A stretch of DNA of 64,000 nucleotides, taken from positions 434,001-498,000 of the forward strand of contig NZ_CP152413.1 of NCBI RefSeq assembly GCF_038967635.1, given 5' to 3'. The notes below the pieces were generated by a model. That model was given only the letters and a program-made list of their open reading frames with translations. It was not told the DNA's origin and did not search any database. A program made the position numbers and the translations under genes. Below are positions 26,128 through 34,974 of the stretch, piece after piece. Each line of letters begins with the position of its first letter. Position 1 is the first letter of the stretch. Source of the stretch: Bradyrhizobium sp. B124 (GTDB taxonomy: Bacteria; Pseudomonadota; Alphaproteobacteria; Rhizobiales; Xanthobacteraceae).

Positions 26128-26678
26128 GCAGCCCGCTTAAGCAACTCATAGACGATCGGATTGTCGGCGCAGGCACTGAGGCCGCATTCGAGCAACGTTG
26201 AAAGCACGTTCAGCGCCGTCAGCCCGACCACCAGCCACACCGCACCTTGCGCGAATTTGCCGGGCGAGACGGCCGGCGCCGTGCGGTGGTCGAACTGGCG
26301 GTCGAACAGCAGCATGGCGGCGAGCAGCACGATCGCCGCGATGAATCCGATCAGCGCCCACGTATAATAGTGATAGCCGAGCAGCGCCGACCCATAGCCG
26401 GCGTCGCCGGGGAGAATGTGCAGCAGGACCTGCCGGGTCGAGACCGACGCGCCGAGGACAGCCGTCAGCAGCGACAGGGCATAATGGCTCGGCCGCAGTC
26501 CGAAGCGGATGTTCAGGATCGGGCCGATCGCCAGCAGAGCGAAAAGGATGCGCTGCAACAAACACAGCGGGCAGGGCAGTTCGTGCAGCACGAGCTGCGC
26601 CGCAAAGGCTGCGGCCAGCACCAGCGCGAGGCCATAGAGCGCGAGGGCATTGAGGGTCACTGCCTGCGTGTCGGTCAT
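26124..26678 (-). CDS. dsbB: DsbB-family disulfide bond protein with C-terminal Cys pair
   Basis: A 184-residue inner-membrane protein. TM1 is about 9-30; the periplasmic CPLC motif (Cys36/Cys39) precedes LLQR as in DsbB; TM2-TM4 follow, and a fifth helix lies at about 138-157. The second redox pair of DsbB, usually between TM3 and TM4, is absent. Instead a C-terminal CGLSAC (Cys165/Cys170) follows TM5, which topology would put in the periplasm. It probably passes electrons from periplasmic thiols to quinone, with altered geometry (inference). ATG 26678 is chosen over the longer frame. A 52-residue membrane protein gene ends 8 bases upstream. Confidence 0.85.
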   Translation of the reverse strand: MTDTQAVTLNALALYGLALVLAAAFAAQLVLHELPCPLCLLQRILFALLAIGPILNIRFGLRPSHYALSLLTAVLGASVSTRQVLLHILPGDAGYGSALLGYHYYTWALIGFIAAIVLLAAMLLFDRQFDHRTAPAVSPGKFAQGAVWLVVGLTALNVLSTLLECGLSACADNPIVYELLKRAA

Positions 26679-26686
26679 GGCTGGCC

Positions 26687-26845
26687 TCAGAACGACAGAG
26701 TGAGGCGGTCGGTGGCGTGGTGCAGCAAGGTCGCGACGCAAGCGACCAGGATCACCGCGAACAATCCGATCGCGACCGGACGCGGGCCACGCCAGGCCAC
26801 CAGCATGGCGATGGTGATGGCGAGAAACAGTGCGGTGAATTCCAT
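26687..26845 (-). CDS. Small membrane protein (DUF5993-like) upstream of dsbB
   Basis: A 52-residue protein beginning MEFTALFLAITIAML and ending in DRLTLSF. Two hydrophobic helices (residues 3-15 and 21-38) are separated by AWRGPRPV. It ends 8 bases before the dsbB start, so the two are almost surely one transcript. A Cys (VACVATLL) lies within the second helix. Size, topology and dsbB linkage match what I know as DUF5993, but no search was run. It could be a small accessory or stability factor for the DsbB protein (inference). Confidence 0.7.
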   Translation of the reverse strand: MEFTALFLAITIAMLVAWRGPRPVAIGLFAVILVACVATLLHHATDRLTLSF

Positions 26846-26986
26846 CTCAGCCTCCGGATGCGAGCCGGCCGTAGTCTATGACAGATTCGTGTGCGCGCGC
26901 GGCGGGCGCGAATGGCCATTGTCGCTTGCGCGCGGCTCCGCCAAGATGGCATCACCAGTTGAGTTCATTCCAGCCCGGGGCACCTC

Positions 26987-28315
26987 ATGACCACAGACGC
27001 GATCAAGCCCGCCGTCCATCACAAGCATCAGCCCTGGTACAAGATCCTCTATGTCCAGGTGTTGATCGCGATCGCCGCCGGCGTCTTGATCGGTCATTTC
27101 TATCCCGGCCTCGGCAAGCAGTTGAAGCCGCTGGGCGACGGCTTCATCGCGCTGATCAAGATGATGATTGCGCCGGTGATCTTCTGCACCGTGGTGCACG
27201 GCATCTCCTCGATGGGCGACCTCAAGCGCGTCGGCCGGGTCGGGCTGAAGGCGCTGATCTATTTCGAGGCGGTGTCGACGGTCGCACTCGCGGTCGGCTT
27301 GCTGATCGGCGAGCTGCTGCAGCCCGGACGCGGCTTCAACATTGACCCTTCCACGATCGATCCGAAATCAGTCTCCACCTACGTGACGCAGGCGAAGGAG
27401 CAGGGCATCGTCGCCCATTTGATGGCGATCATTCCCGACAGCTTCTTCGGCGCGCTTGCGCGCGGCGACCTGCTGCAGGTGCTGCTGATCTCGATCCTCT
27501 CGGGGTTTGCCATTGCCTTGATGGGCAAGCCCGGTGAGCCGATCGCCGAGGCCATCGACAAGGCGTCCAAGATGTTCTTCGGCATCATCCGGATGATCGT
27601 CCGCGTCGCGCCGCTCGGCGCGTTCGGCGCGATGGCCTTCACGGTCGGCGCCTACGGTCTCGGCTCGCTGGTGAATCTGGCGGCGCTGATCGGCACGTTC
27701 TATCTCACCAGCGTGCTGTTCGTGCTGATCGTGCTGGGCGCGATCGCGCGGCTGGCGGGTTTTTCGATCATTCGCTTCATCGCCTATATCAAGGACGAGC
27801 TCCTGATCGTGCTCGGCACCTCGTCGTCGGAGACGGTGCTGCCGCAGATGATCCAGAAGATGGAGCATCTCGGCGCCTCGCGTTCGGTGGTCGGCCTCGT
27901 GGTGCCGACCGGCTACAGCTTCAATCTCGACGGCACCAACATCTACATGACGCTGGCGACGCTGTTCCTGGCGCAGGCCACCAACACCCATCTGACGATC
28001 TGGCAGGAGCTCGGCATCCTCGGCATCGCCATGATCACCTCGAAGGGCGCTTCCGGCGTCACCGGCGCCGGCTTCATCACGCTCGCCGCGACGCTGTCGA
28101 TCGTGCCCGACATTCCGATCCAGTCGATCGCGATCCTGGTCGGCATCGACAAGTTCATGAGCGAGTGCCGCGCGCTCACCAACCTGATCGGCAACGGCGT
28201 TGCCTGCGTCGTGATCAGCCTCTCCGAGGGCGAGCTCGACAAGGACGCGCTGCACCAGACGATGGCGCATCCGCTGGAGCTCGGCGAGGCGCTGGAGCCG
28301 GGTGGCTCCGGCTAG
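26987..28315 (+). CDS. dctA: C4-dicarboxylate transporter DctA
   Basis: A 442-residue secondary carrier that imports succinate, fumarate and malate with protons or sodium. The family signatures are [12 protein letters not shown], the serine-rich re-entrant loop, [13 protein letters not shown] and [13 protein letters not shown]; all are intact. Eight membrane helices and two re-entrant loops are expected. ATG 26987 follows a weak ribosome site. In rhizobia DctA feeds bacteroids; there dctBD are usually divergent, but here the upstream genes are unrelated and no clear sigma-54 site is visible. Confidence 0.95.
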   Translation: MTTDAIKPAVHHKHQPWYKILYVQVLIAIAAGVLIGHFYPGLGKQLKPLGDGFIALIKMMIAPVIFCTVVHGISSMGDLKRVGRVGLKALIYFEAVSTVALAVGLLIGELLQPGRGFNIDPSTIDPKSVSTYVTQAKEQGIVAHLMAIIPDSFFGALARGDLLQVLLISILSGFAIALMGKPGEPIAEAIDKASKMFFGIIRMIVRVAPLGAFGAMAFTVGAYGLGSLVNLAALIGTFYLTSVLFVLIVLGAIARLAGFSIIRFIAYIKDELLIVLGTSSSETVLPQMIQKMEHLGASRSVVGLVVPTGYSFNLDGTNIYMTLATLFLAQATNTHLTIWQELGILGIAMITSKGASGVTGAGFITLAATLSIVPDIPIQSIAILVGIDKFMSECRALTNLIGNGVACVVISLSEGELDKDALHQTMAHPLELGEALEPGGSG

Positions 28316-28729
28316 AGCAATGTGAAGTTATGGGGCCGTCGCAGGGGGCGCTGCCAAAATATCGAAAACAACCCCATGCAAAGTAGCCGGCGGCGGCCGG
28401 CGTTCGACCAGGCAACTTGACACGTCGGGCAATTCAGGGGTATGTTTCTAATATACAGAAATATCCAAAATGTCCCCTCGCGCCAAGGCTGTCGCATATG
28501 GCATTTGCGGGCTTTTGCACCTGAGGCTTCCACGTCGCAGGCGGGAGAGGGAACGCGCCGTATTCGCGCCCGCAGCCCAGGCCGTGAACTCATAAAGTGG
28601 GAAGGGCCCGCACGGTAGATGACGAATATGCGCCAAGCCTTGCGTGCATGATGCGCCGTCGATAGTCCGTTGCGCGGCTGGCTTACCTCTGCGAGTTAGT
28701 ACATCCAGCCCAATCCAGGATGCTTAACT
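28316..28729. other. Gene-free 414-base stretch
   Basis: Between dctA and the broken GST gene. It holds a possible hairpin at the dctA stop (GGAGCC/GGCTCC) and a TTGACA at about 28417 without a convincing -10. No frame on either strand reads like a protein, and I see no known RNA. Its base composition is slightly more AT-rich than its surroundings. Confidence 0.5.
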
Positions 28730-29371
28730 ATGCTCACCGTCTATGGCGAAGGTCGTGGCTTCCGCGTTGTTTGACTGCTCGAGGAATTGGGATTGGCTTA
28801 TCGGCTGCGCCCGGTCGATCTGTTCGCAGTCGAGAATGATCGCGATTTCCTCGCGATCAACCCCGCCGGCTTCGTTCCCGCACTGCAGGACGGCGAGACG
28901 ATCATGGTCGAATCGATCGCCATTCTTGAGTACCTGCTCGCCAGCCACGGCTCAGGTTCGCTTGCCGTCGCCCCGGACGATCCCGCCTTCGCTTCCTATC
29001 TGCAATTTCTCCACCTGGGCGAGGCCGGGCTCGCCGGGCCGATGAACGCCGTCATTGTTGGTCGCCAACTGGCGCCCGAAGCCGAGCGAGATGCCAGGGT
29101 TACCTGCTGGGCGCTCGAGACCTTCGAGAGCCGGCTGCGGTTGGTTATCCGCCGCCTCGCGGATTGCCCCTATCTCGCCGGCGACCGATTCACTGCCGCC
29201 GATATCTCGGTGAGCTACGCCCTCCTGCTCGGCATGCGAACCGGCAACTACGTCCCCGGTCCTACCGAGCGGGACTATCTCGCCCGGACGACGTCACGCC
29301 CCGCCTACGTCCGAGCGATGGAAAGCTGCCAGGCCACCAAGGCCTGGGCGGCGAGATCACCGGGATTGTAG
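28730..29371 (+). pseudogene. Glutathione S-transferase gene broken by an in-frame stop
   Basis: Translation from ATG 28730 gives MLTVYGEGRGFRVV, then TGA at 28772-28774, then LLEELGLAYRLRPVDLFA and a full GST to 29371. In relatives the stop position is usually Trp (RVVWLLEELGL), so one G-to-A change (TGG to TGA) explains it. The rest is intact: NPAGFVPALQD, the ES pair in MVESIAILEYL, and FTAADISVSYALLL. Any restart downstream would lack the first strand and helix of the glutathione site. A selenocysteine role is unlikely, since the site is not catalytic and no insertion element is evident. Confidence 0.8.
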
Positions 29372-29522
29372 TGCTCGCTTCATCGGAGCGGCCAAGCGAC
29401 TGGAGTAGTCCTGCGTAAGCCGTGTACTCATTGAGCGGCCGGCGCCTGATGTCCGCTTAACCGCAACAGCGGCGGAAAAGCGGACATCTCCCGAGATCGC
29501 CGAAGGGCCAGAAGGAGACATC

Positions 29523-29798
29523 GTGGCCTCACTCGTCTATCAAGTCGAACAGAAAAATTCCCGTACTCCTTGGGAGCTGAGACCCATGAGCTTCGCGTTG
29601 CAAGCAGCCAGCAGTCCGGATCGAGATGCGTTGGTTACGGAAATCTGGTGGAACGACCAAATGGTCGCGGAAATGCGTCGAGGGTCTGACGGCAACCGCT
29701 ACATCGACCTCTATCCTAGTCCGTCGCGAACGCCTTGGTCGTTCAAACTAGAGGAATGGCTTGCTGCGATGAAAGAGGCGGAAAGTCAGCTAGGCTGA
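29523..29798 (+). CDS. Hypothetical 91-residue protein
   Basis: A small soluble protein with no recognised domain. The GTG start at 29523 sits 5 bases after AAGGAGA, a strong ribosome site. The protein has acidic and aromatic features (VTEIWWNDQMVAEMRRG, RTPWSFKLEEWLAAM), suggesting a compact alpha/beta fold. It lies in a low-density accessory stretch between the broken GST gene and a transposase fragment. Function unknown. Confidence 0.55.
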   Translation: MASLVYQVEQKNSRTPWELRPMSFALQAASSPDRDALVTEIWWNDQMVAEMRRGSDGNRYIDLYPSPSRTPWSFKLEEWLAAMKEAESQLG

Positions 29799-29968
29799 TA
29801 GCGCAAAATCTCACAAGTGCATTTCCGCTTTGGGTCAAACTCGACAAAACTCAAGGTGAGTATAATGCGTCCGCTTCCGGGCACATCGCGACCGCTCCCG
29901 TCGGCACGGGCTCATTGAGGCTGACTGCCGAGCCATGATTCAAATCTTTGACCGAAGCGGGCCGAATC

Positions 29969-30070
29969 ATGCGCTACGAACTCTCCGACGAGGAATGGAC
30001 TGCCATCAGGCCGATGCTGCCAAACAAGCCGCCCGGCGCACCACTGGTGAGTGATCGTCGCGCCCCCTGA
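29969..30070 (+). pseudogene. IS5-family transposase, 5' fragment
   Basis: The 33-codon frame reads MRYELSDEEWTAIRPMLPNK then PPGAPLVSDRRAP and stops. This is the N-terminus of IS5-type transposases (usual continuation NDRRVLNGIFWVL), cut after about 30 residues. The following DNA belongs to the regulator gene. The bases just upstream (about 29917-29968) probably include the left end of the element. No right end is visible, so this is a remnant from a deletion or recombination. Confidence 0.78.
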
Positions 30071-30076
30071 GCAGCA

Positions 30077-31630
30077 TCAATCCGGGACGCCGGCCGCCTT
30101 GAGGGTTTCACGATAAGTCGCGGACATCGCTTCCACCGGGAAGGGAATCCGCGCCAGGAATCCGGAGATCGTGAACTCCGGATCGACCTTGAGCAGTTCA
30201 CGCGCGATCTGGGTCGCGCGCTCGGTCTCGCCGGTCTTCACCAGCGCCACGATCAAGACGCGCAGCGCGACCGCGAAGCGGCGGTTCTGCGCCAGAGCCT
30301 TGTCGGCCCACGTCACCGCTTCGGCAAAATTGTTATCGAGCACCGCGCAGATCGCGAGCGCCGCGGAGGCGAACCAGCCGCGCGGGTCGCGCGGGTTGAG
30401 CCGCTGCGCGCGCTCGATCATGGCGCGGCCGGTCTTCTGATCGCCGCGCATCGCCTCGATCCAGCCGCACAGGACGAGCGCCATCGCCGAATTCGGGTTG
30501 ATCGCAAGCGACCGCTCGAACAATTCGCGCGCGGGTTCGATCTCGTCGGCCATGTTCCAGATCGCGAACGCCGCCATCCACAGCACCTGCGGGTCACCGG
30601 GGGCGAGCTCGACCGCGCGCCAGGCCTGCGCGACCGCGCGTTCCCGGTAGGCGTCGTTCGGCTTCAGCCAGCCCTGGACATGACGCATCGCGTGGCAATA
30701 GGCCGACGCCGCCAGCGCCGGCGCGTAAGCCGGGTCGAGCGCCAGCGCCTGGTCGAGGCAATCGAGCGCGGCAACCATGCTCTCGGGCGTGAACTGGTAG
30801 CGCAGGCTGTAGGCGCGCAGCAGCAGGTCGTAGGCGTCGAGCCGGTCCGGCGGCGCCGCCCGCACCCGCTCGGCTTCGGCGACGACCAAGGTCGGCTCGA
30901 TCGCGCCGACCACGTTCTCGGTAATGCGGTCCTGCAGGTCGAACACGTCGGTCGCCGCGCCGTCGAAGCGGTCGGCCCACAGATGCGCGCCGGAGACGGC
31001 GTCGATCAGCTGCCCTGTGATGCGCAGGCGGTCGCCGCCGCGGCGGACGCTGCCTTCGAGCACATAGCCGACGCCGAGATCGCGCCCGACCTGGCGGATG
31101 TCGACCGCCTTGCCCTTGTAGGTGAAGGCGGAGTTGCGCGCGATCACGGTGAGGCGGCTGCAGCGCGCCAACGCCGTGGTGATGTCCTCGGCGATTCCGT
31201 CGGCAAAATAATCCTGCTCGGGGTCGCCGCTCATATTGGTGAAAGGCAACACCGCGATCGAGGGACCCTCGCTCGGCCGCGGCGGGGCGGCCTTATCCGC
31301 AAGCAGATGATCGGGCGCGCTGCGCTCCCTGACATCGCCGACAAAGCGCAGGCCCTTGCGGGGCAGGGTGCGGATCAGCCGCTGCTCCTCGCCATTGTCG
31401 CCGATCGCGGTCCGCGCCGCATTGACCCGGCTGCTTAGCGTCGCTTCCGAGACGATCCGTCCGTGCCAGACCGCCGCCAGCACCTCGTCGCGGCTGACCA
31501 CGCGGTCGCGGGCGCGGATCAGGAACTCGAGCAGGTCGAAGACCTGCGGCTCGACGGCCACCAGGGCATCGCCGCGGCGCAGCTCCCGGCGCTCGGAGTC
31601 GAGGGTCAAGTCGTTGAAATGGTAGGTCAA
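30077..31630 (-). CDS. Winged-helix regulator with CadC-like and TPR domains
   Basis: A 517-residue protein. Residues 1-100 are an OmpR/CadC-type winged helix (YHFNDLTLDSERRELRRGDA ... LSSRVNAARTAIGDNG). Residues about 125-260 contain the SIAVLPFTNMSGDPEQDYFA module found in adenylate-cyclase-like and CadC-like regulators of Bradyrhizobium. The C-terminal half is a run of TPR helices (LDQALALDPAYAPALAASAY and similar). There is no membrane helix, so it is cytosolic. It is divergent from the alpha/beta hydrolase gene across 163 bases, its likely target. Its 3' end is only 6 bases from the transposase fragment. Confidence 0.88.
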   Translation of the reverse strand: MTYHFNDLTLDSERRELRRGDALVAVEPQVFDLLEFLIRARDRVVSRDEVLAAVWHGRIVSEATLSSRVNAARTAIGDNGEEQRLIRTLPRKGLRFVGDVRERSAPDHLLADKAAPPRPSEGPSIAVLPFTNMSGDPEQDYFADGIAEDITTALARCSRLTVIARNSAFTYKGKAVDIRQVGRDLGVGYVLEGSVRRGGDRLRITGQLIDAVSGAHLWADRFDGAATDVFDLQDRITENVVGAIEPTLVVAEAERVRAAPPDRLDAYDLLLRAYSLRYQFTPESMVAALDCLDQALALDPAYAPALAASAYCHAMRHVQGWLKPNDAYRERAVAQAWRAVELAPGDPQVLWMAAFAIWNMADEIEPARELFERSLAINPNSAMALVLCGWIEAMRGDQKTGRAMIERAQRLNPRDPRGWFASAALAICAVLDNNFAEAVTWADKALAQNRRFAVALRVLIVALVKTGETERATQIARELLKVDPEFTISGFLARIPFPVEAMSATYRETLKAAGVPD

Positions 31631-31793
31631 ATCGAAGAGTCCGGCGGCCGGCGGCTGAATTCGGGGCGGAACCTAGCACAGGCGGCGTGGGGCCAAAATC
31701 ACGACGCTCTGAAGGACAAATCCACGTCCTCTGAAAGCGGGCGGGGTCGGTCTCTGCGATAGTCGGTGCCGACACCAGACGCAGGAGATCGCC

Positions 31794-32834
31794 ATGTCGC
31801 AATCCATCAATCAGCAACGCCGCCGCTTCCTTGGCATCGCCGGCGGGATCCTCGCCGTTTCCAGGCTCGGCTTCATCGGATCGGCTCAGGCCCAGTCCAA
31901 GGCGGCGCTAACAGCGGTCAAGGCCGGTAGCCACACCACGATCGGTCCGGTCAAGCAGATCAATGCCGGCGTGCTCGATACCGGTTATGTCGAGATGGGC
32001 CCGGCGTCGGGTCCGGCAGTGATCCTGCTGCACGGCTGGCCGTACGATATCCACAGCTATGCCGACGTCGCGCCGGCGCTGGCCGAGGCCGGCTATCGCG
32101 TGATCGTGCCGCATCTGCGCGGCTACGGCACGACGCGCTTCCTCGCGAGCGACACGGTGCGCAGCGGCCAGCCCGTCGCAGTTGCCGCCGACATCGTTGC
32201 GCTGATGGACGCGTTGAAGATCGAGAAGGCCGTGCTCGGCGGCTATGATTGGGGCGCGCGCACCGCCAACATCATGGCGGTGCTCTGGCCCGAGCGCTGC
32301 AATGCCATGGTGTCGGTCAGCGGCTATCTGATCGGCAGCCAGGCGGCCGGCAAGGTGCCGCTGTCGCCGAAGGCCGAGTTGCAATGGTGGTACCAGTTCT
32401 ATTTCGCCACCGAGCGCGGCCGCGAGGGCTATGCCAAGAACCGGCACGATTTTGCAAAGCTGATCTGGCAGCTCGCCTCGCCGCAATGGAAGTTCGACGA
32501 CGCCACCTATGACCGCAGCGCGGCCGCGTTCGAGAATCCCGATCACGTCGATATCGTGATCCACAATTACCGCTGGCGGCTTGGTCTCGCCGAAGGCGAG
32601 GCGAAGTACGATGCCTTCGAGAAGACGCTGGCCCAGGCGCCCGTGATCGCGATCCCGACCATCACGATGGAGGGCGATGCCAACGGCGCGCCGCACCCGG
32701 AGCCTGCGGCCTATGCCAAGAAGTTCTCCGGGCATTACGAGCATCGGACTCTGGCCGGCGGTATCGGCCACAATCTGCCGCAGGAAGCGCCGCAGGCGTT
32801 CACCCAGGCCATCATCGATATCAGCAAGGTCTAG
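31794..32834 (+). CDS. Tat-exported alpha/beta hydrolase
   Basis: A 346-residue protein. The signal QRRRFLGIAGGILAVSR carries a twin-arginine motif and ends near GSAQAQS. The mature enzyme has the oxyanion-hole HGWPYD, nucleophile Asp152 in GGYDWGAR, as in epoxide hydrolases and dehalogenases, and a late His in GGIGHNLPQ. An Asp nucleophile favours epoxide- or halide-type chemistry over esterase action. The substrate is unknown. It is divergent from the winged-helix/TPR regulator and followed after 79 bases by cytochrome P460. ATG 31794 follows GGAGAT. Confidence 0.87.
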   Translation: MSQSINQQRRRFLGIAGGILAVSRLGFIGSAQAQSKAALTAVKAGSHTTIGPVKQINAGVLDTGYVEMGPASGPAVILLHGWPYDIHSYADVAPALAEAGYRVIVPHLRGYGTTRFLASDTVRSGQPVAVAADIVALMDALKIEKAVLGGYDWGARTANIMAVLWPERCNAMVSVSGYLIGSQAAGKVPLSPKAELQWWYQFYFATERGREGYAKNRHDFAKLIWQLASPQWKFDDATYDRSAAAFENPDHVDIVIHNYRWRLGLAEGEAKYDAFEKTLAQAPVIAIPTITMEGDANGAPHPEPAAYAKKFSGHYEHRTLAGGIGHNLPQEAPQAFTQAIIDISKV

Positions 32835-32880
32835 AGCGTTTTCGAGCGAAGTGGATACCGGTTCGCGTGAAGAAAACGCG
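32835..32880. repeat. Intergenic palindromic repeat, family A (copy 2)
   Basis: An inverted repeat with arms AGCGTTTTC / GAAAACGC and an inner GCGAAGTGG ... GGTTCGCG stem. It matches the element at 10526-10570 in the opposite orientation. It starts at the hydrolase stop codon. Confidence 0.65.
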
Positions 32881-32913
32881 TCAAACAAGAATCGAGAGCG
32901 CGGACAATTGATC

Positions 32914-33423
32914 ATGAGACAGGTTGTGAAATGGGCAGCTGCCGCGATCGCGGCAGCCTGCATCAGTGCGTCATTGCCGTTTGCCGTCGGGCACGCCGAT
33001 GATGCGGCGCTGGCATCGCCGATCTTCGGCGTGAAAATTCCCGCAGGCTATCGCGACTGGAAGCTGATCGCGGTCGGTGAGGAGACCGGGCTCGACGAAC
33101 TGCGCAGCGTGCTCGGCAATGCGACAGCCGTGAAGGCCTATCAGGACGGCGCCGCGCGATTTCCTGACGGCACCGTGCTGGTGAAGCTCGCCTGGAAGCG
33201 CAAGCCGGTTGCGGGCCTCAACGGTGCGTTCATCACGGGACCGGCGACAACCGTCCAGGTCATGGTCAAGGACTCCGCCAAATATGCCTCGACCGGCGGC
33301 TGGGGCTTTGGCCGCTTCATCGACGGCAAGCCGGTCGATGCCGCCCAGCACGAGACCTGTTTCGCCTGCCACGAGGCCCACGCCAGCGATCACGATTTCG
33401 TCTTCACGCACTACGCGCATTGA
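32914..33423 (+). CDS. Cytochrome P460 family protein
   Basis: A 169-residue exported c-type haem protein. The signal peptide ends near GHADDA. The P460 fold is marked by IPAGYRDWKLIAVGEE, FPDGTVLVKLAWKRK and the haem motif CFACH (Cys149, Cys152, His153) near the C-terminus. Cytochromes P460 carry a Lys-crosslinked haem and oxidise hydroxylamine or hydrazine; whether the crosslink residue is present cannot be decided here. It follows the Tat hydrolase on the same strand. Confidence 0.88.
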   Translation: MRQVVKWAAAAIAAACISASLPFAVGHADDAALASPIFGVKIPAGYRDWKLIAVGEETGLDELRSVLGNATAVKAYQDGAARFPDGTVLVKLAWKRKPVAGLNGAFITGPATTVQVMVKDSAKYASTGGWGFGRFIDGKPVDAAQHETCFACHEAHASDHDFVFTHYAH

Positions 33424-33441
33424 GTGCGATCGACCACCCTC

Positions 33442-33568
33442 ATCGTCGTCCTGGCGAAAGCCAGGACCCATTACCCCAAATCTCAGTCATTGTGCGACGC
33501 TGGGGCCGCGATCCCATTCACAATCAACTGCGGTGGTTATGGGTCCTGGCTTTCGCCAGGACGACGGC
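33442..33568. repeat. Long inverted repeat, family B (copy 2)
   Basis: Same build as 24324-24447: hairpin-forming arms GTCCTGGCGAAAGCCAGGAC in opposite orientation, separated by about 70 unrelated bases. It follows the P460 stop codon. Confidence 0.75.
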
Positions 33569-33614
33569 GGTGTTTCTGGCGAGCGCCATGCACCGATCAC
33601 GGAGATGCCGCGGC

Positions 33615-33648
33615 GTACTGGGTCCCCCGGTCGAGCCGGGGGACGACA
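33615..33648. repeat. Short palindrome, family C
   Basis: GGTCCCCCGGTCGAGCCGGGGGACGAC folds as a GTCCCCCGG/CCGGGGGAC hairpin (spelling split over two arms). The same motif appears three times downstream of prfC (45440-45940). Confidence 0.6.
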
Positions 33649-33756
33649 CCGAGTATGGGCACTACGCTGTCTTCACGTCCTCGCGGCGCGTTCTGATCTG
33701 GCGCTGCCGTTGCGGTGAGGCTAGTTTCCCGCAGCAATCGCATGCGGGGAACGGCT

Positions 33757-34125
33757 TTGACCATCACCATCTATGGCATCAAGAACTGCGACACCATGAA
33801 GAAGGCGCGCGCCTGGCTCGACGATCACGGCGTCGGCTACGACTTCCACGACTACAAGACCGCCGGGATCGCCAAGGACAAGCTCAAGCAGTGGAGCGAC
33901 GAGGTCGGCTGGGAGACGCTGCTCAATCGCGCCGGCACGACCTTCAAGAAGCTGCCCGATGCCGACAAGGAAGGGCTGAACGAGCGCAAGGCGCTGGCAC
34001 TGATGGCCGAGCAGCCGTCGATGATCAAGCGTCCGGTGCTCGATCTCGGGCCGAAGCGCGTCGTCGGCTTCAAGCCGGACATTTACGCCAAGGAAGTGCC
34101 GGCAAAGGCGCGCAAGAAAGGCTGA
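33757..34125 (+). CDS. ArsC-family reductase (YffB/Spx-like)
   Basis: A 122-residue thioredoxin-like protein. The opening ITIYGIKNCDTMKKARAWL has the single N-terminal Cys11 typical of the YffB/Spx branch; the C-terminal part has MIKRPVLDLG, the conserved RP signature. True arsenate reductases use added cysteines, so arsenate reduction is not implied. I chose TTG 33757, after GGGGAA, because homologs begin at this point; ATG 33742 is the alternative. No neighbouring ars genes. Confidence 0.85.
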   Translation: MTITIYGIKNCDTMKKARAWLDDHGVGYDFHDYKTAGIAKDKLKQWSDEVGWETLLNRAGTTFKKLPDADKEGLNERKALALMAEQPSMIKRPVLDLGPKRVVGFKPDIYAKEVPAKARKKG

Positions 34126-34391
34126 CGCGTTCCGCGCGAACCCTGGTTGGGGAATTTGAATCACGGGAGCCCGGCCAGACGGGACAATTCTGCTCGGCTC
34201 CCGGTTCGAGGCTTACGGACAGGAGCGGACATCAACCTGCTGACTATCCCCGACCAATCCATCGAAATGACCCAATGCAGAAACCGCAATCGCCTCATTC
34301 ATCCTTTAGCACGCCGATCTATAGTGGTTGATGAAACGGCTTGATACAACCTACCGCTAAGCGTCGATACTCGCGCAGGGCTGACGGCCAT

Positions 34392-34679
34392 ATGCCTTAC
34401 CTTATCGACGCAGTCGTTATCTTCTTGTATGCGATAACTGCTTGCGCGATGTGCGGTGCGACGATAGCTCAGGTGAAATTCGTACCCGCGGCCGGGTTGC
34501 CGCTTTCAACCTTTATCAGAAGACCGTGGACGGGGATGGCGTTGATGGCTGATCACCGCAAGGTCTTTGCCGCCCCCGGTCAGATTAAAAGGTTCGTGAT
34601 CTACGGATTGTTGTTGTTCACGGCCTTTGCCGCGTTGGTGATCGGACGATCTATTCAGTTAGGTCATTCACCCTTTTGA
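34392..34679 (+). CDS. Hypothetical two-helix membrane protein
   Basis: A 95-residue protein starting MPYLIDAVVIFLYAITACAM. Two hydrophobic helices (about 3-24 and 68-86, FVIYGLLLFTAFAALVIG) flank a basic loop with RRPWTG. Ribosome site is weak. The 266 bases before it show no gene. Family not recognised; composition is more AT-rich than neighbours, which fits an accessory gene. Confidence 0.45.
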   Translation: MPYLIDAVVIFLYAITACAMCGATIAQVKFVPAAGLPLSTFIRRPWTGMALMADHRKVFAAPGQIKRFVIYGLLLFTAFAALVIGRSIQLGHSPF

Positions 34680-34974
34680 AGCGCGTCATGCCGCGCAACC
34701 CTTACACTAAGTCCACTCAATGACTGCTTCTGGACCCTTTTCGGAAGTGCCGCGTTGGCTATCGAAAGTCCGGTGTCGGCGGTGAAGCGGACCTCGCGGT
34801 TGTGCGTTCCGGCTTCCGAGTTTGACCATTTCATAACTCGCAACCTGTTGGCTGAATTCCGGTCAGATCGCGAACTGCTCGTAGGTTTGAGATTGACTCA
34901 GATCAAAAATAGGCTCGACGCGGCGCGTTAAATGTAAATGTGGGGTACCTGTCGACATTCAGGGAGATGCGCGA
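34680..34974. other. Gene-free stretch before the coiled-coil gene
   Basis: About 295 bases of mixed composition. No frame reads as protein. A phrase near 34785-34800 (GGTGAAGCGGACCTCGCG) resembles other accessory-region spacer sequence here. The promoter of the coiled-coil gene presumably lies at its right end, but I cannot place it. Confidence 0.4.

Noticed and set aside
26953..26972. Sigma-54 promoter before dctA
   Set aside because: TGGCAT and TTGAGT are present but one base too far apart and lack the GC dinucleotide; no DctD sites were seen.
28772..28774. Selenocysteine codon in the GST gene
   Set aside because: The site is usually Trp and not catalytic, and no selenocysteine insertion structure is evident.
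28787..29371. Intact GST gene using an internal start
   Set aside because: It would lack the first beta strand and helix of the glutathione site, while the full N-terminus is present upstream of a single stop codon.
34147..34344. Small frame between arsC-like and the membrane protein gene
   Set aside because: No ribosome site, no hydrophobic or domain pattern; probably chance.
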